Below are positions 40,151 to 49,990 of a stretch of 64,000 nt of DNA, piece after piece. Each line of letters starts with the position of its first letter. Position 1 is the first letter of the stretch. Below the pieces are notes generated by a model, which worked only from the letters and a program-made list of their open reading frames with translations, was not told where the DNA came from and searched no databases. A program made the position numbers and the translations under genes. The DNA comes from Ustilago trichophora (Eukaryota; Basidiomycota; Ustilaginomycetes; Ustilaginales; Ustilaginaceae), in NCBI GenBank assembly GCA_900323505.1, contig OOIN01000001.1, forward strand, positions 434,001 to 498,000. Direction: 5' to 3'.

Positions 40151-41761
40151 ATGGATTTCACAGCCGCGTATCGACATGCGTCGTGGCGTTGCATCGCCTT
40201 TTCGCCCGGTTCCACCTTCTTGGCCTCAGTGACGGGCGATGACGCTTGCTCCATCGTCGTTAGGGCCAGCTCGACGTTGCAAGTCATCCGAACATGGACA
40301 CTTGAAATCTCAATCAGCGCACTGGAATGGTCGCCCGACGGCGCTTTCCTCCTGGCGGCTCATCCCGGTCAGAAGCAAGACGGCATTGTCTTTGTCGTAT
40401 CGCTTGACCCCGCCAAGGAAGCCAACGATGGTTCGGACGAAGGATCAGGATGGGTCGCTAGGATCTCATCTGGCTCCGACGGACTTTCGCACGCCACATG
40501 GGCTCCTCCTTACGGTCCAAAGACGCTCATACTGTTCAGTCAAAACCATCTGCGAGCCTCGCTCTACAATCTCGTAGATCAGCACATCTCGGCCATCGAA
40601 GGACCCAAGTATGACAAGATCGCCTGGTCAGCTAAGCAACCAAACTACTTTGCAAGCATCTTGAAAGGCCCGGAACGTGATTCTCTTTACATCTTGTCGT
40701 GTCAGAAACTGACGCACAAGGATCTTCGCCAATTCACCAACAAGCCGAGATCAGACGAGATGTGGAAGACCGAGCAAGCCTTCCATCTCGCGATGAACGA
40801 TGCTCAGGACGTACTGTGGGCACCGGACGGAAGCTGTCTGGCGGTATGGGAGGGACCTTTGGAGTACAAGCTGCAGATCTACACTCCTCTTGGTGTCTTA
40901 CGGGCAACATTTCTGATCGAGCCAGATTCAGATAGCAGTGCGCCAGTCACACGGTCAGGTGCAGTTGCTGAGCCTCGTCAGCCAACAAAGCGTCGTCAAG
41001 AGACCACAGATCTTGCTCACGTAGTAGCAGGCGGTGGAAGTGGGATACGCCAGGTCGAGTGGCATCCAACATCCCTCTTCTTGGCTGTCGGAGGTGGAGA
41101 CGAAAAGGTGCGCATCCTCGAAAGCATGGAGTGGGAAGAAGTGGCGTGTCTCGACCTCTCGAGCTCTTCCATACGAGCAAGCAAAGACACCACATCCATG
41201 CCAATGTATGGACCTCTCATCGCTTGGCGAGAGCCTCTCAGCTGGCTTGAGGAGACTCGAGCACGAGGTATCGTGGGCTTAGAGCAGGCAAGCCTGCCGA
41301 TCTCACTCTCGGCTTCCAAGGCAGACGCGAGCAAACCGGGTGCCAAGAGCGGCATTGCGTGGATGGCCTGGAGCCCACAAGGCAACCTACTTTCCGCCTT
41401 CAACGAGCGTTTGCCTCACGCTGTCTGGATCTTTGCCTTTTCCGAGCCTGGAGAAGGTAGGGTTACCGGCAGATCACCGCGCCTCCTCGCGGTCTTGCAA
41501 CTGAACGGCACTGCTCGCAAAATGTGTTGGAGGCCAGGGCACGTTGGGAAGCTCGGTGTGGTTTGCGATAACCGTGCAGTCTATACGTGGGAGCTGATCC
41601 CTGCCTCATCAGCAAATCAGTACAGGCAGAGAGCAGAGGCGATCCCAATACCCAACGACGATCTCAAAGCATCTCAATTGCAGTGGTCGCCAGATGGACA
41701 AAAGATTCTGCTTGCTTCAGACTCTCTCTTCTGCTGCGCCTTTGAGGCGGGGGAGATGTGA
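40151..41761 (+). CDS. WDR8/WRAP73-like WD-repeat protein
   Basis: A 536-residue intronless protein from ATG 40151. WD-type blades are spread along its length: CIAFSPGSTFLASVTGDD, ALEWSPDGAFLLAAHPG, DVLWAPDGSCLAVWEG followed by LEYKLQIYTPLG (the family's most typical segment), QVEWHPTSLFLAVGGGDEKVRILE, WMAWSPQGNLLSAFNE and QLQWSPDGQKILLAS. In fission yeast and vertebrates the family binds SSX2IP/Msd1-type partners and works at spindle pole bodies or centrosomes in microtubule anchoring. Its stop is 104 bases from the stop of the convergent ELP6 gene. Confidence 0.85.
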   Translation: MDFTAAYRHASWRCIAFSPGSTFLASVTGDDACSIVVRASSTLQVIRTWTLEISISALEWSPDGAFLLAAHPGQKQDGIVFVVSLDPAKEANDGSDEGSGWVARISSGSDGLSHATWAPPYGPKTLILFSQNHLRASLYNLVDQHISAIEGPKYDKIAWSAKQPNYFASILKGPERDSLYILSCQKLTHKDLRQFTNKPRSDEMWKTEQAFHLAMNDAQDVLWAPDGSCLAVWEGPLEYKLQIYTPLGVLRATFLIEPDSDSSAPVTRSGAVAEPRQPTKRRQETTDLAHVVAGGGSGIRQVEWHPTSLFLAVGGGDEKVRILESMEWEEVACLDLSSSSIRASKDTTSMPMYGPLIAWREPLSWLEETRARGIVGLEQASLPISLSASKADASKPGAKSGIAWMAWSPQGNLLSAFNERLPHAVWIFAFSEPGEGRVTGRSPRLLAVLQLNGTARKMCWRPGHVGKLGVVCDNRAVYTWELIPASSANQYRQRAEAIPIPNDDLKASQLQWSPDGQKILLASDSLFCCAFEAGEM

Positions 41762-41865
41762 CTTGGTAGAGGTCTTGCACATGTATTTTTATAGCAAATG
41801 GGCCGATACCGTTGGCTTGGTGTATGTATTTTAAATTCAACAGCAATGTTGCTGCCCAGACGAAG

Positions 41866-43057
41866 TTACAGGAAGCCTCTGCCTGTGCCACGAGCCCAAA
41901 CTTGAACCCTGCCAGTGTTGGAACCTACACTTGCGCCACCCAGAGCCGCGCTCTGACCATCGGGCGCAATGCGGTAGAGAACCGCTTTGCTGCGGTTGGG
42001 ACAGGGGGTATCGATTGCAAAGGCTTGGAGGGGAGGAATGTCCCTCGAAGTCGAATGTTGATACCGGGTAGGTGCAGATGGTGCACGCGCTAACGACGGC
42101 CTCACGAGCGGATGAACAGTGATTTCGCCATCGCAATCCCTGGCTCTCCCACTTGCGAGCTCTTTCACTTCTACCCATACGTCTGCTTTCTGGAGCAAAG
42201 AGGTGAGGAGAGACTCGTCGACGGGGTCGGATGCACCAGTCTTGCTGCATGAAGTCGCATCGGCATGCATTAGGGTGATGACGCTCGCCTGATTCTGTTG
42301 AGTCGGTCATGTAAAGAACGCAGATTGGTGTCAGTCAAAAGAAGTACAGCCAAATGAGCCCCTGTATGTGTTGATAAGCACTCACCTTTGCCGCGAGAGA
42401 TGTGAGCGCGCCCAGCCATTCGTTCAGTTGGCGCGCAACATGGACAGGCTGACCAAAAGAGTCGCTTGGATCCAAAGTCCATGCCAATGCCGTGAGATCG
42501 TCCACCACAATGAGATTCCTCGATGTCCAGTCTACGCTTTTTGTCCCCGCACTGTCACTTGTGCCTGCGTTAGCGAGCTCTTCCGCGACCTTTTTATACA
42601 ACGTATGTAACGACTGCTCTGCACGAGATTGACCATCATGAACCCTCATCGTCGCCATAGAGTCAGCGATTCCACCTTCTCCCTCTTCCAGCGAAAGCAC
42701 CTCTGCATTGGCATCGACATAGCAGAATGCGCCATCTCTCGTCTCCTCATCGAGATGCACACCAGACTTGCGAGCGACATTCTTGAGGTGGACAATGCCG
42801 TCCGAGTTGCAGCCAAGCCAGATCACTTTGGTGTGCGCCCGAGATTTGCCCTTCCTATCCAGAACTGACGAGCGACGAGCCCTGTTTATCGCATGTGAGG
42901 CTCGAAGGAAGTGTGCTAGAACAAAGAGGGCGGGCGAATCGGTAGTGTCGGTAACGAGAATATGAGAAGATCGTGGTGGGATGGGAGTCCTTTCTGCTGC
43001 TGTCGACGGTCCAGCACCGTGGGTGGGGAAGGAGAGGAGCGTGTCGAGGTTCGGCAT
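41866..43057 (-). CDS. ELP6: Elongator complex subunit 6 (Elp6), two exons
   Basis: Exons (minus strand) 43057-42386 and 42294-41866, 366 residues. The 91-nt intron, donor GTGAGT and acceptor CAACAG, joins LTSLAAK to NQASVITLMHAD in phase 0, restoring the RecA-like strand. Elp6 has an inactive RecA/KaiC-like fold; here HILVTDTTDSPALFVLAHFL is the first strand-helix and KVIWLGCN the second, and NLIVVDDLTALAW is the Walker-B-like strand. Elp4-Elp5-Elp6 form the hexameric ring of Elongator, needed for wobble-uridine modification of tRNA. The insertion-rich C-terminal part ends with SKAVLYRIAPDG. Assignment is from fold-like motifs, so moderately sure. Confidence 0.75.
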
Positions 43058-43279
43058 GATCGAGAGCAGTCCGAGACAAGGCGTTTTCTATGCCTCCCTG
43101 ATGGCTATGGAGTGAGTGATGTTGAAAGATGGCTCGTGTGAGGATGTCCCAAAAGTTCAAGAAGAGAGCAATCGAAAGGTGGAGAAAAGGGCCCGATTTC
43201 AGGTTTCGATCTGAAAAAAAGAATCGGGGTCGGCGACTTTGCATGAATCGTCGGAATTCTTCGCTTAAATAAATTTTAA

Positions 43280-43280
43280 G

Positions 43281-43311
<31 letters not shown>
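43280..43311 (+). repeat. Poly(A) tract
   Basis: About 32 A residues, then several gaaa units, about 220 bases upstream of the ELP6 start. Confidence 0.9.
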
Positions 43312-43314
<3 letters not shown>

Positions 43315-43847
43315 AAGAAAGAAAAGAATGCTGAAAAGGTACTGAAGCTGCACGTGGACGTTTTGTGGCCGAAGTTGAAGGTGAACGTGCTCATTCTTGA
43401 CTTCAAGCCGAGACGCACTCTTACTCTGCTCTTCTCTGTATCAAGTGTGGCAATCCATTGCCGTCCTTGCGCTGGCCTCCTTGCTTATGCCAACTCTTCT
43501 CCTTGGCGCTGTCATTCGCAGGTCCAAGAGTGACAGCCGTTGATGCAATGGTTCCTCCTTTGATCCTAAGGAGCTCGCCTTGGTGTCGTGTAACGCCGGT
43601 GTCAAGAGCGCAAGCCGGTAAGAAAGCGGGGTACATAGCATTGCAGCTCTGCACGGGATCACCAACTCCGGCATAGTGCATTGAGCGAACAGTCGATACA
43701 GGTCAAGCACAGAAAGACGTAGGGACGTTGGTGAGCCAGCAGAACTCGCGCACCGGCTAATTGTGCTGCTTCTGTTGGAGGAGCTGCGACGTGGACAATG
43801 CCAAAGCTGTCAACGTCGTTAGGCTCAATTTACGCGCACCTCCAAAT

Positions 43848-43874
43848 ACTGTACTGTACAGTACTGTACTGTAC
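43848..43874. repeat. Palindromic tactgtac repeat
   Basis: Tandem tactg units around the perfect palindrome gtactgtacagtac. Related to the tract at 12359-12382. Confidence 0.75.
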
Positions 43875-44471
43875 CGCCGACGTCCCCTTCGCTCGGCATC
43901 AAAAAGCCAAAATGCACACGCACTTTGAGGACCCTGTCACGTTGCCTCTGCTTCCCAAGTCTCATCCCCCCCTTGTTCCCAAGATGCACATGACGATAGC
44001 AAAGATCTGCCAGCTGGGAAGAGCACGGGTGCACAGTGAGTTATGCAGGGTCGAGTCGACACACTGATGCATAGAATTTGCCTTGTGGTTGCTCACACTC
44101 TCGAAAGGCTAATCTTGTGTGCTAAAAGGAGCTCCCTCACTTTTCGGTACATGACTTGGTGTCGATCCTGTGACCTGTCGGAAAAGTGACATGCTTCTGC
44201 CCCGTGTGATGTTGCTTTGCTCAAGTCACCTCGTTCGAACCCCCCAACAAAGTCCTTGATTGACTGTGCAAAGCCTGCATCAACCCCTGTCTCCGTCAGT
44301 GGCACTCTGGTGTGTGGCTGCAATACACACATATACTATCCGGCTTCCCATCTGTTCTCCTCTTTCACTTCTCGCCACCACCACCCTGCTCTGTCTCCTC
44401 TATCATACAGAGTGCTGCATCAAGAAACGACGCCACTGCTCCTCTCACATTGAGGACGACATCCACCAAAG

Positions 44472-46499
44472 ATGGCCACCACGACACCACCAGCAGTCGT
44501 ACCGACAACCCATGTCGAAGACATTGTCCGTTCCTACCCACGCGATGTCAAGCGACCCAAGCTTCGCGTTGCCATTGTGACCGAAAACTTCCTGCCCAAA
44601 GTCGACGGTGTCACCCGCACCCTAGCCCGCCTGCTCGAGCATCTCAACAACGAAGGGCACGAAGCCATGGTCCTCGGCCCTGAGACTGGCATTCGTCAGT
44701 ACGCCGGTCACCCGGTGGTAGGCACTTTTGGCGTACCCCTCGTCATCTACCCGGGTCTCAAGCTCAACTTTATGCGACCTCGATTCGTCCGTCGTCTGCA
44801 ACAGTTCAAGCCGGACGTGATCCACTTTGTCGACCCCATCTGGCTCGGCGCGCAGATGCTGCCCGTGGTGCAGAAATGGCTCCCCGAAGTACCCTGCGTT
44901 TCTTCGTACCACACCAACCTCCCCACCTACGCAACGCTCTTCGGCATGCCCTGGTTGGAGAAGACCATGTGGAATCTGACGCGCAACTTGCACGATCGAT
45001 GCGAGATCATCTTTTGCCCCTCGGAGAGCACCCGTCGCATGCTGCAGGCTAAAGGTTTTAGCAATGTAGAGATCTGGTCTCGTGGTGTTGATACCGAGCT
45101 CTTCAATCCGCAGGCTAGAGATGAGAATTTGAGGGAGAGTTGGGGTTGCACTCCCAAGCCGGCTAGTCTGAGGTTGCCGCTCTCGCCGTCGGTTGCGGCA
45201 GCCGATGCGGCGGCCAAGTTTGGATCCGAGGAAGCGGCGCTCTCTCACCTTGCTGGTAAGCTCGGTGTCGCCATCGTCCATCCGAACGGTAACAAGTCTG
45301 CAGAGGATGAAACTTTCATCCGCACTCCTCCTACTGGACCAGCTTCGTCACCCGAATTCTCCTTTTCTCCTCCTCCGGCCTATGACAGCTTGAGCGGCGT
45401 CCCCGAACTTCCCAGTGGAGGATTCCTTCTGCCACCTCCGGCTCTTCCCTCTGCTACCAGCTCCTCCAACTCTACGATCCCTGCCAAACTTCGCGTCGAA
45501 CCCGAGCCACGCGACTCTAAAACAGTAGTTCTCTACGTCGGCCGCATTTCATGGGAGAAAAACCTCCGTCTGCTCATCGAAGCCTTTAAGCTCCTCCCTA
45601 CGTCGGTACGAAGCAAGGCCAAGCTCGTATTCGTCGGCGATGGACCCGCACGTGCCGACCTCACACGGCTCTGCAACAAGCTCGAACTCGATGCTTCGTT
45701 TATGGGTCATCAGAAGGGGTCGAGACTCGCGGCAATGTATGCTTCGGCTAGCATCTTTGCGTTTCCTTCGTTTACCGAGACGTTTGGACAGGTGGTGCTG
45801 GAAGCGCTCGCTTCCGGTCTGCCGGTGGTAGGTCTTCATGCTGAGGGAACTTCGGACTTGGTCAGTCATGGGAGGACGGGGTTGCTACTGGATGTCAATG
45901 CGGTAGCAAAGGCTAGCACTGTGGGGGCAGCAAACGATTCTCGACCTGCTACACCGGGTGCACGAAGTTTGACCAAAACCGACCGTGATGCATCCGCCAT
46001 TGCCATTAACGAATTCGCCAACGCCGCATCTTCCGCAGCCCTCAACATCCGTCTTCCTCCTTCCTCTCCATCTTCCAAACCCATCACCACCGACATCCCT
46101 TCCGTCGGCCTCTCCTCTCCCATCCCAACCACCCTCGATTTCAAATCGAGCATGACTCCCAACACACCATGGTTCCATCAATGCGCCAAATCCTACAGCA
46201 TGCTTCTTGAGCGGCTCATTCTCGATCGCACAAGTCGAGCCGTAATGGGTCAACGTGCCGTCCTCTACGCTTCTCGCAAAACTTGGTGGGACGCAATGGA
46301 CTCTCCCGTACGTGGATACGAACAGGTCATCTCCCAATCCGGATTGAAAAATTTGACAGATGACGAGCTGGAAGCTTGGAGAAATAAACAACGCAAAAGT
46401 GCGCCTTTGACAGGTCCAAGGATCAAACTGATCGTAGTACTCTACGTGACGTTGTTCGCTTGGTTGGTTTGGTTGTTGTTCTGGTCAAATGGCGTATAG
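44472..46499 (+). CDS. GT4 glycosyltransferase (SQD2/mannosyltransferase-like), tail-anchored
   Basis: A 675-residue intronless protein from ATG 44472. The N-terminal Rossmann half starts RVAIVTENFLPKVDGVTRTL, the hallmark of the SQD2/PimB/MgtA branch, then FKPDVIHFVDPIWLG and VSSYHTNLPTYA. The C-terminal half has VLYVGRISWEKNLRLLIEAF, VFVGDGP and the E-x7-E motif ETFGQVVLEALASGLPVV. A Pro/Ser/Ala-rich insertion of about 130 residues separates the halves. The last ~20 residues, VVLYVTLFAWLVWLLFW, form a single C-terminal membrane anchor. The family transfers sugar from a nucleotide donor with retention. The acceptor is unknown; a lipid or lipid-linked glycan is inferred from the relatives and the anchor. 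It is divergent from ELP6. Confidence 0.85.
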   Translation: MATTTPPAVVPTTHVEDIVRSYPRDVKRPKLRVAIVTENFLPKVDGVTRTLARLLEHLNNEGHEAMVLGPETGIRQYAGHPVVGTFGVPLVIYPGLKLNFMRPRFVRRLQQFKPDVIHFVDPIWLGAQMLPVVQKWLPEVPCVSSYHTNLPTYATLFGMPWLEKTMWNLTRNLHDRCEIIFCPSESTRRMLQAKGFSNVEIWSRGVDTELFNPQARDENLRESWGCTPKPASLRLPLSPSVAAADAAAKFGSEEAALSHLAGKLGVAIVHPNGNKSAEDETFIRTPPTGPASSPEFSFSPPPAYDSLSGVPELPSGGFLLPPPALPSATSSSNSTIPAKLRVEPEPRDSKTVVLYVGRISWEKNLRLLIEAFKLLPTSVRSKAKLVFVGDGPARADLTRLCNKLELDASFMGHQKGSRLAAMYASASIFAFPSFTETFGQVVLEALASGLPVVGLHAEGTSDLVSHGRTGLLLDVNAVAKASTVGAANDSRPATPGARSLTKTDRDASAIAINEFANAASSAALNIRLPPSSPSSKPITTDIPSVGLSSPIPTTLDFKSSMTPNTPWFHQCAKSYSMLLERLILDRTSRAVMGQRAVLYASRKTWWDAMDSPVRGYEQVISQSGLKNLTDDELEAWRNKQRKSAPLTGPRIKLIVVLYVTLFAWLVWLLFWSNGV

Positions 46500-46669
46500 T
46501 GTAAGGTTGGATGATATGTATACCCTCTTGTATTGTCGATTTGCTCAATAACGAAATCTCACAATGTCTCTCAATCTGTCCGCAACGCTCGCAATTCCAT
46601 CAACACACAGACACTTTTGACAAACTTGAAATCATTTCTATCGAACCATCTCCCTACAAACCCTACTCA

Positions 46670-49600
46670 TCACATCAGCAAAGCCACAAAGTTACTTGGG
46701 AAAGTATTCGCCCCAACCTTCCTCCTCGCCTCGTCCAACAATTCACCCTGCCACCATCCATCAGCCTCGGTATGTGTCACTGCGATAATGTCACCCGTGG
46801 TAAAGCTAAACTCGTCCGGATTGGTAGCCTGATAGTCGTACAGCGCTTTGACGTAGAAGAGGATTGGTTGGCCTGCATCGCTGTATTGGCCCGTGGGGGC
46901 GTGGGTGGCGGGTTGCTGGGCTGGTTGGGTCGGTTGTGGTGCAGGGGCAGGGGCAGGGGTGGGTGTGGGGGATGTTGCGCGGCCCCACGTCTGTTGTTGT
47001 TGAGGAGGAGGTTGGAAGTGGGCAACGGAAGCGGTGCTCTGCTGATGCGCGTGTCCATTGGGTGCACCACCGTGAGGAGCTTGTTGCGGTTGCGACTGCT
47101 GCTGCAGATACTCGTGCATGTAAGCAGACGCGGGAGTTTCCTGTGCATACTGTCCGCCCGGCGGTGGCTGCTGTTGTTGCTGCTGTTGCGGTGGTGGGGC
47201 ACCGTAGTATCCCTGCTGAGCGCCCAGAGCTGGCTGCTGGGCAGGGTACGCATTCTGCGCAGGGGCAGGAGAGCTAGCGTACTGCTGTTGCGAAGGCTGA
47301 GCCATGTGTGCGGGAACACTCTGGCTCGCCGCAGGAGGCTGGTGTCCCTGAGTGTACGTCGATGGTGTGTATCCCGGGTACTGCTGAGGTGCCCCTGCAG
47401 GCGCCATTTGAGGGACGGACTGGCCACCAACAGTGGAATACATGGACGCCTGGGCTGCATGGCCTTGGTACGGCTGTCGAGCGTCGGCAGGAGGTGGTGC
47501 ATTTTGGTAGCCATAGGGACTCTGCAGTTGGGGAGCAGGGGCGGTGCTGAACTGGCTAGAGACGGAAGGATGAGCTTGATGATGAGGTACTTGCTGTTGG
47601 TAGTTGGCATGGACGACGGAAGGTGGACGTGCGGGCTGCTGTTGGGCGGCAGGTGGTTGCTGCTGCTGTTGAGGGGGAACGCTGCCTGCTCGACGCATGT
47701 AGTCGACCGCCATCTGGTCATGCGTCACCGAACCGGTCGCGTCCAGTGCGATACCCAGAGGCGTGGTGCTGCGTGGTGGTACCTGCGACTGTCGCCTGGA
47801 CAGCGTACCCGTTCGAGGCTGGTCCGACGGTGCTGGTACTCGAGGCGATTGTGCCGCTTGCTGTTGCTGTTGCTGATGCTGCTGCTGCTGCTGCTGCTGC
47901 TGCTGGGTGGGTCGAGACCATGGCTGAGGACTTGGGCTTCGACCTCTAGCTCCAACCCCAGCAAAGCCCTGTTCCTGCTGCTGCTTCATGGGACTCTTTG
48001 GTGCCTCTGAAGGCTGTCCACCTACACGGGAAGCGACCGAGTTCTGACGAGAAAGCGACTTGCGTTCACCTGGGAACGACTGTCCATACTGGCCGACTAC
48101 TTCCTCGACGGGAAGAGGCGAAGCTGCCCGCGCAGGCGCCTGCATGAATGCAGCGGAGGGCGAACGAGCACGTTGGGGCAAGTGACTGGCCATCGAGGGC
48201 GATGGAGAGTGAGCTCGGTGCTGCGGAGGCATGTTTTGCACAATCTGGCCAGGTTGAGCGAACGGCGCAGGAGGCTGCGACTCGGCCGAAAGGCTCTCCC
48301 TGCGTGCAGGACCGGGCGACTTGCCACCAGGACGCATTCGCAAGCTGGCAAGAGCTTTGGCGATAGGATCGTCTTCGTCGGCGGCTGTACTGGCAGCAGG
48401 GGCAGGCTGGCTGTTGGTCTGAGTCATACCGCCACCAAGAGGCGCAACGGGTGCTGGACGGGAGGAAGACTGCGATTTGGGCGATTTGGATTGAGAGAGG
48501 GAAGAAGTGCGAGCAAGAAAGGCTTTAGTCGACATCCTGCGTTGCGGCGGTGAAGAGATTGGCGTTGTCGGGTCAGCTGTTGGAATGGGACTCACTTGGG
48601 TGGCAGAAGGAGCGGGAGCCGCATTGGTAGGTGGCAGTACCGAAGGAGGCTGCTGGTGCTCGGATTCGTAATGGCGCTGAGCTGGTTCAGGAGCAGTGGA
48701 CGGCTGAGGAGGGACAGGCTTGTCCTGGTAGTGGCCGTTGCGTGGTGCGGCTGCGGGCTGAGAAGCTGGCTGCAGAGGCTGAGGCGATGTCGCCTGCGAC
48801 GACTCGTGCGACTGCGGAGGCAGCGGCTGCTGGTGTTGCTGGTGTTGCTGGTGTTGCTGGTGTTGCTGAGGTGAGTGTTGCGAGTGCTGCTGGTGTTGCT
48901 GTGACGGTTGCTGAGGGATAGGCAGCTGCGTTGGTCGCGTGGTATTGCGTTGGAAGCGAGCAGTGTGGTACGTGGGACGAGCGGGAGGAGCCTGACCTTT
49001 GGCGTAGTTGATGTATTCGGGAGGCGCGGGGATGAGCGAGCCAGTACCGCAGTACTGAATGAAGAATTGGACGTCGCGGGGCGTGTCAACGTTTTCAAGA
49101 CTGACACGGATGCGCTCGCACGACTCGTCATCTGCAACGCACACAGCCGAGACGGCGTTGGCAAAGTTCCACAAGTTGCTCTTGGTAAAGTCGATGCGCT
49201 CCTCTTCCTGGTCTTGACACTGGTCGAGATAGGCCTTCCACTCGGCATTCCACTTTATGGTTGTGTCCTTGAGTGCACGAACAAAGTTCTGGTAGTCCTT
49301 GTCGTTCTGGCTGACGGTGGCTTGAGCCTTGTCGAGCTTGTAGGCAACCTTGTCGAGATCCTTGCCTTGGACGAGACTGCTCTGTGCGGTGTAGCCGTTG
49401 ATCTTGATGCAATCCTGCTCGTATTTCTCGCGCGACTTGTTGACGTAGCTCTCTTGAGTCTGTTTTTGCTTGTGGAGCTTGTCGATGTTGGCCTGGGCAG
49501 CTTTGCGGGTGTTCCAGCTCTTGTTGGCAAAGTCGGTGACGGCGCCTTCGAGATCCTTCTTGATCATGGTTGCAAGGTCGCTGTGGGTACGTGAGGTAGT

Positions 49601-49990
49601 GTCGAGCTCGGCCTTGACGACGTCGAAAGCCGCTTTGAGTGCACCGGTCTCGCTATGGCCAAGAGCCTGTCGTGAGAGCTTTGCGAGACGTTTGGCGTAC
49701 TCGGCCTCGATGTCTGCGCGCTCTTTGTAGAGAGTCTTGAGCTCGTCGAGGGTTCGCTGAGAAGCCTTCATACGAGCCGAGATGGCTTCGAAGCCGGCAT
49801 CGTGTTGACCCCAGAAAGCGTTGCAAAAGGAGGTGGTTTCTGTGAGTTCGCGACGGATGTACTCGTCCTCGGCGGCGATGCGTCGACCTGCTTCTCCGCC
49901 GTCGGGGCCCATGCTACCACTTGCGCGTTCGGCTCTGGAACGCGAGCTGTGACCCGAGCCGGCCGATGATGAGCGACGATCTGATGGCAT
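46670..49990 (-). CDS. CDC15: Cdc15/Imp2-type F-BAR and SH3 protein
   Basis: The frame extends to 50551, but the ATG at 49988-49990 (MPSDRRSSS) is preferred because it directly precedes the F-BAR domain; this gives 1106 residues. The F-BAR/FCH domain covers about residues 45-310 (SFCNAFWGQHDAGFEAISAR start; coiled helices with KERADIEAEYAKRLAKLS). A long Gln/Pro/Ser-rich disordered middle has poly-Gln runs from a CTG repeat at 47877-47905 and a 9-base repeat at 48830-48868. A C-terminal SH3 domain closes it (ALYDYQATNPDEFSF, GWWQGEL, FPSNFV). The family bends plasma membrane and organises the actomyosin ring and septation. In smuts such a protein acts in cell separation downstream of Cdc42 signalling. 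Confidence 0.92.
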   Translation of the reverse strand: MPSDRRSSSAGSGHSSRSRAERASGSMGPDGGEAGRRIAAEDEYIRRELTETTSFCNAFWGQHDAGFEAISARMKASQRTLDELKTLYKERADIEAEYAKRLAKLSRQALGHSETGALKAAFDVVKAELDTTSRTHSDLATMIKKDLEGAVTDFANKSWNTRKAAQANIDKLHKQKQTQESYVNKSREKYEQDCIKINGYTAQSSLVQGKDLDKVAYKLDKAQATVSQNDKDYQNFVRALKDTTIKWNAEWKAYLDQCQDQEEERIDFTKSNLWNFANAVSAVCVADDESCERIRVSLENVDTPRDVQFFIQYCGTGSLIPAPPEYINYAKGQAPPARPTYHTARFQRNTTRPTQLPIPQQPSQQHQQHSQHSPQQHQQHQQHQQHQQPLPPQSHESSQATSPQPLQPASQPAAAPRNGHYQDKPVPPQPSTAPEPAQRHYESEHQQPPSVLPPTNAAPAPSATQVSPIPTADPTTPISSPPQRRMSTKAFLARTSSLSQSKSPKSQSSSRPAPVAPLGGGMTQTNSQPAPAASTAADEDDPIAKALASLRMRPGGKSPGPARRESLSAESQPPAPFAQPGQIVQNMPPQHRAHSPSPSMASHLPQRARSPSAAFMQAPARAASPLPVEEVVGQYGQSFPGERKSLSRQNSVASRVGGQPSEAPKSPMKQQQEQGFAGVGARGRSPSPQPWSRPTQQQQQQQQQHQQQQQQAAQSPRVPAPSDQPRTGTLSRRQSQVPPRSTTPLGIALDATGSVTHDQMAVDYMRRAGSVPPQQQQQPPAAQQQPARPPSVVHANYQQQVPHHQAHPSVSSQFSTAPAPQLQSPYGYQNAPPPADARQPYQGHAAQASMYSTVGGQSVPQMAPAGAPQQYPGYTPSTYTQGHQPPAASQSVPAHMAQPSQQQYASSPAPAQNAYPAQQPALGAQQGYYGAPPPQQQQQQQPPPGGQYAQETPASAYMHEYLQQQSQPQQAPHGGAPNGHAHQQSTASVAHFQPPPQQQQTWGRATSPTPTPAPAPAPQPTQPAQQPATHAPTGQYSDAGQPILFYVKALYDYQATNPDEFSFTTGDIIAVTHTEADGWWQGELLDEARRKVGANTFPSNFVALLM
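47877..47905. repeat. CTG/CAG trinucleotide repeat coding poly-Gln
   Basis: About nine perfect CTG units on the plus strand, read as Gln codons in the F-BAR gene; a likely length-variable tract. Confidence 0.9.
48830..48868. repeat. 9-bp minisatellite coding His-Gln-Gln
   Basis: Four tandem ctggtgttg units inside the F-BAR gene, giving HQQ repeats in the disordered linker. Confidence 0.9.

Larger units (their letters stand above)
43058..44471. other. Intergenic region with poly(A) tract and palindromic repeat
   Basis: Divergent space between ELP6 and the GT4 gene. It holds a 32-A run (43280-43311) followed by gaaa units, and a GTACTGTACAGTAC palindromic tract at 43848-43874. Two overlapping minus frames near 43421-43710 show no family features. 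Nothing else supported. Confidence 0.55.

Noticed and set aside
44226..44245. A gttcgaaccccc stretch resembling a tRNA B box
   Set aside because: No matching A box, anticodon arm or acceptor stem could be folded upstream.
46511..48010. A 499-codon plus-strand open frame
   Set aside because: Antisense to the Gln/Pro-rich part of the F-BAR gene; Leu/Arg-rich translation results from reading CAG and CCN codons backwards.
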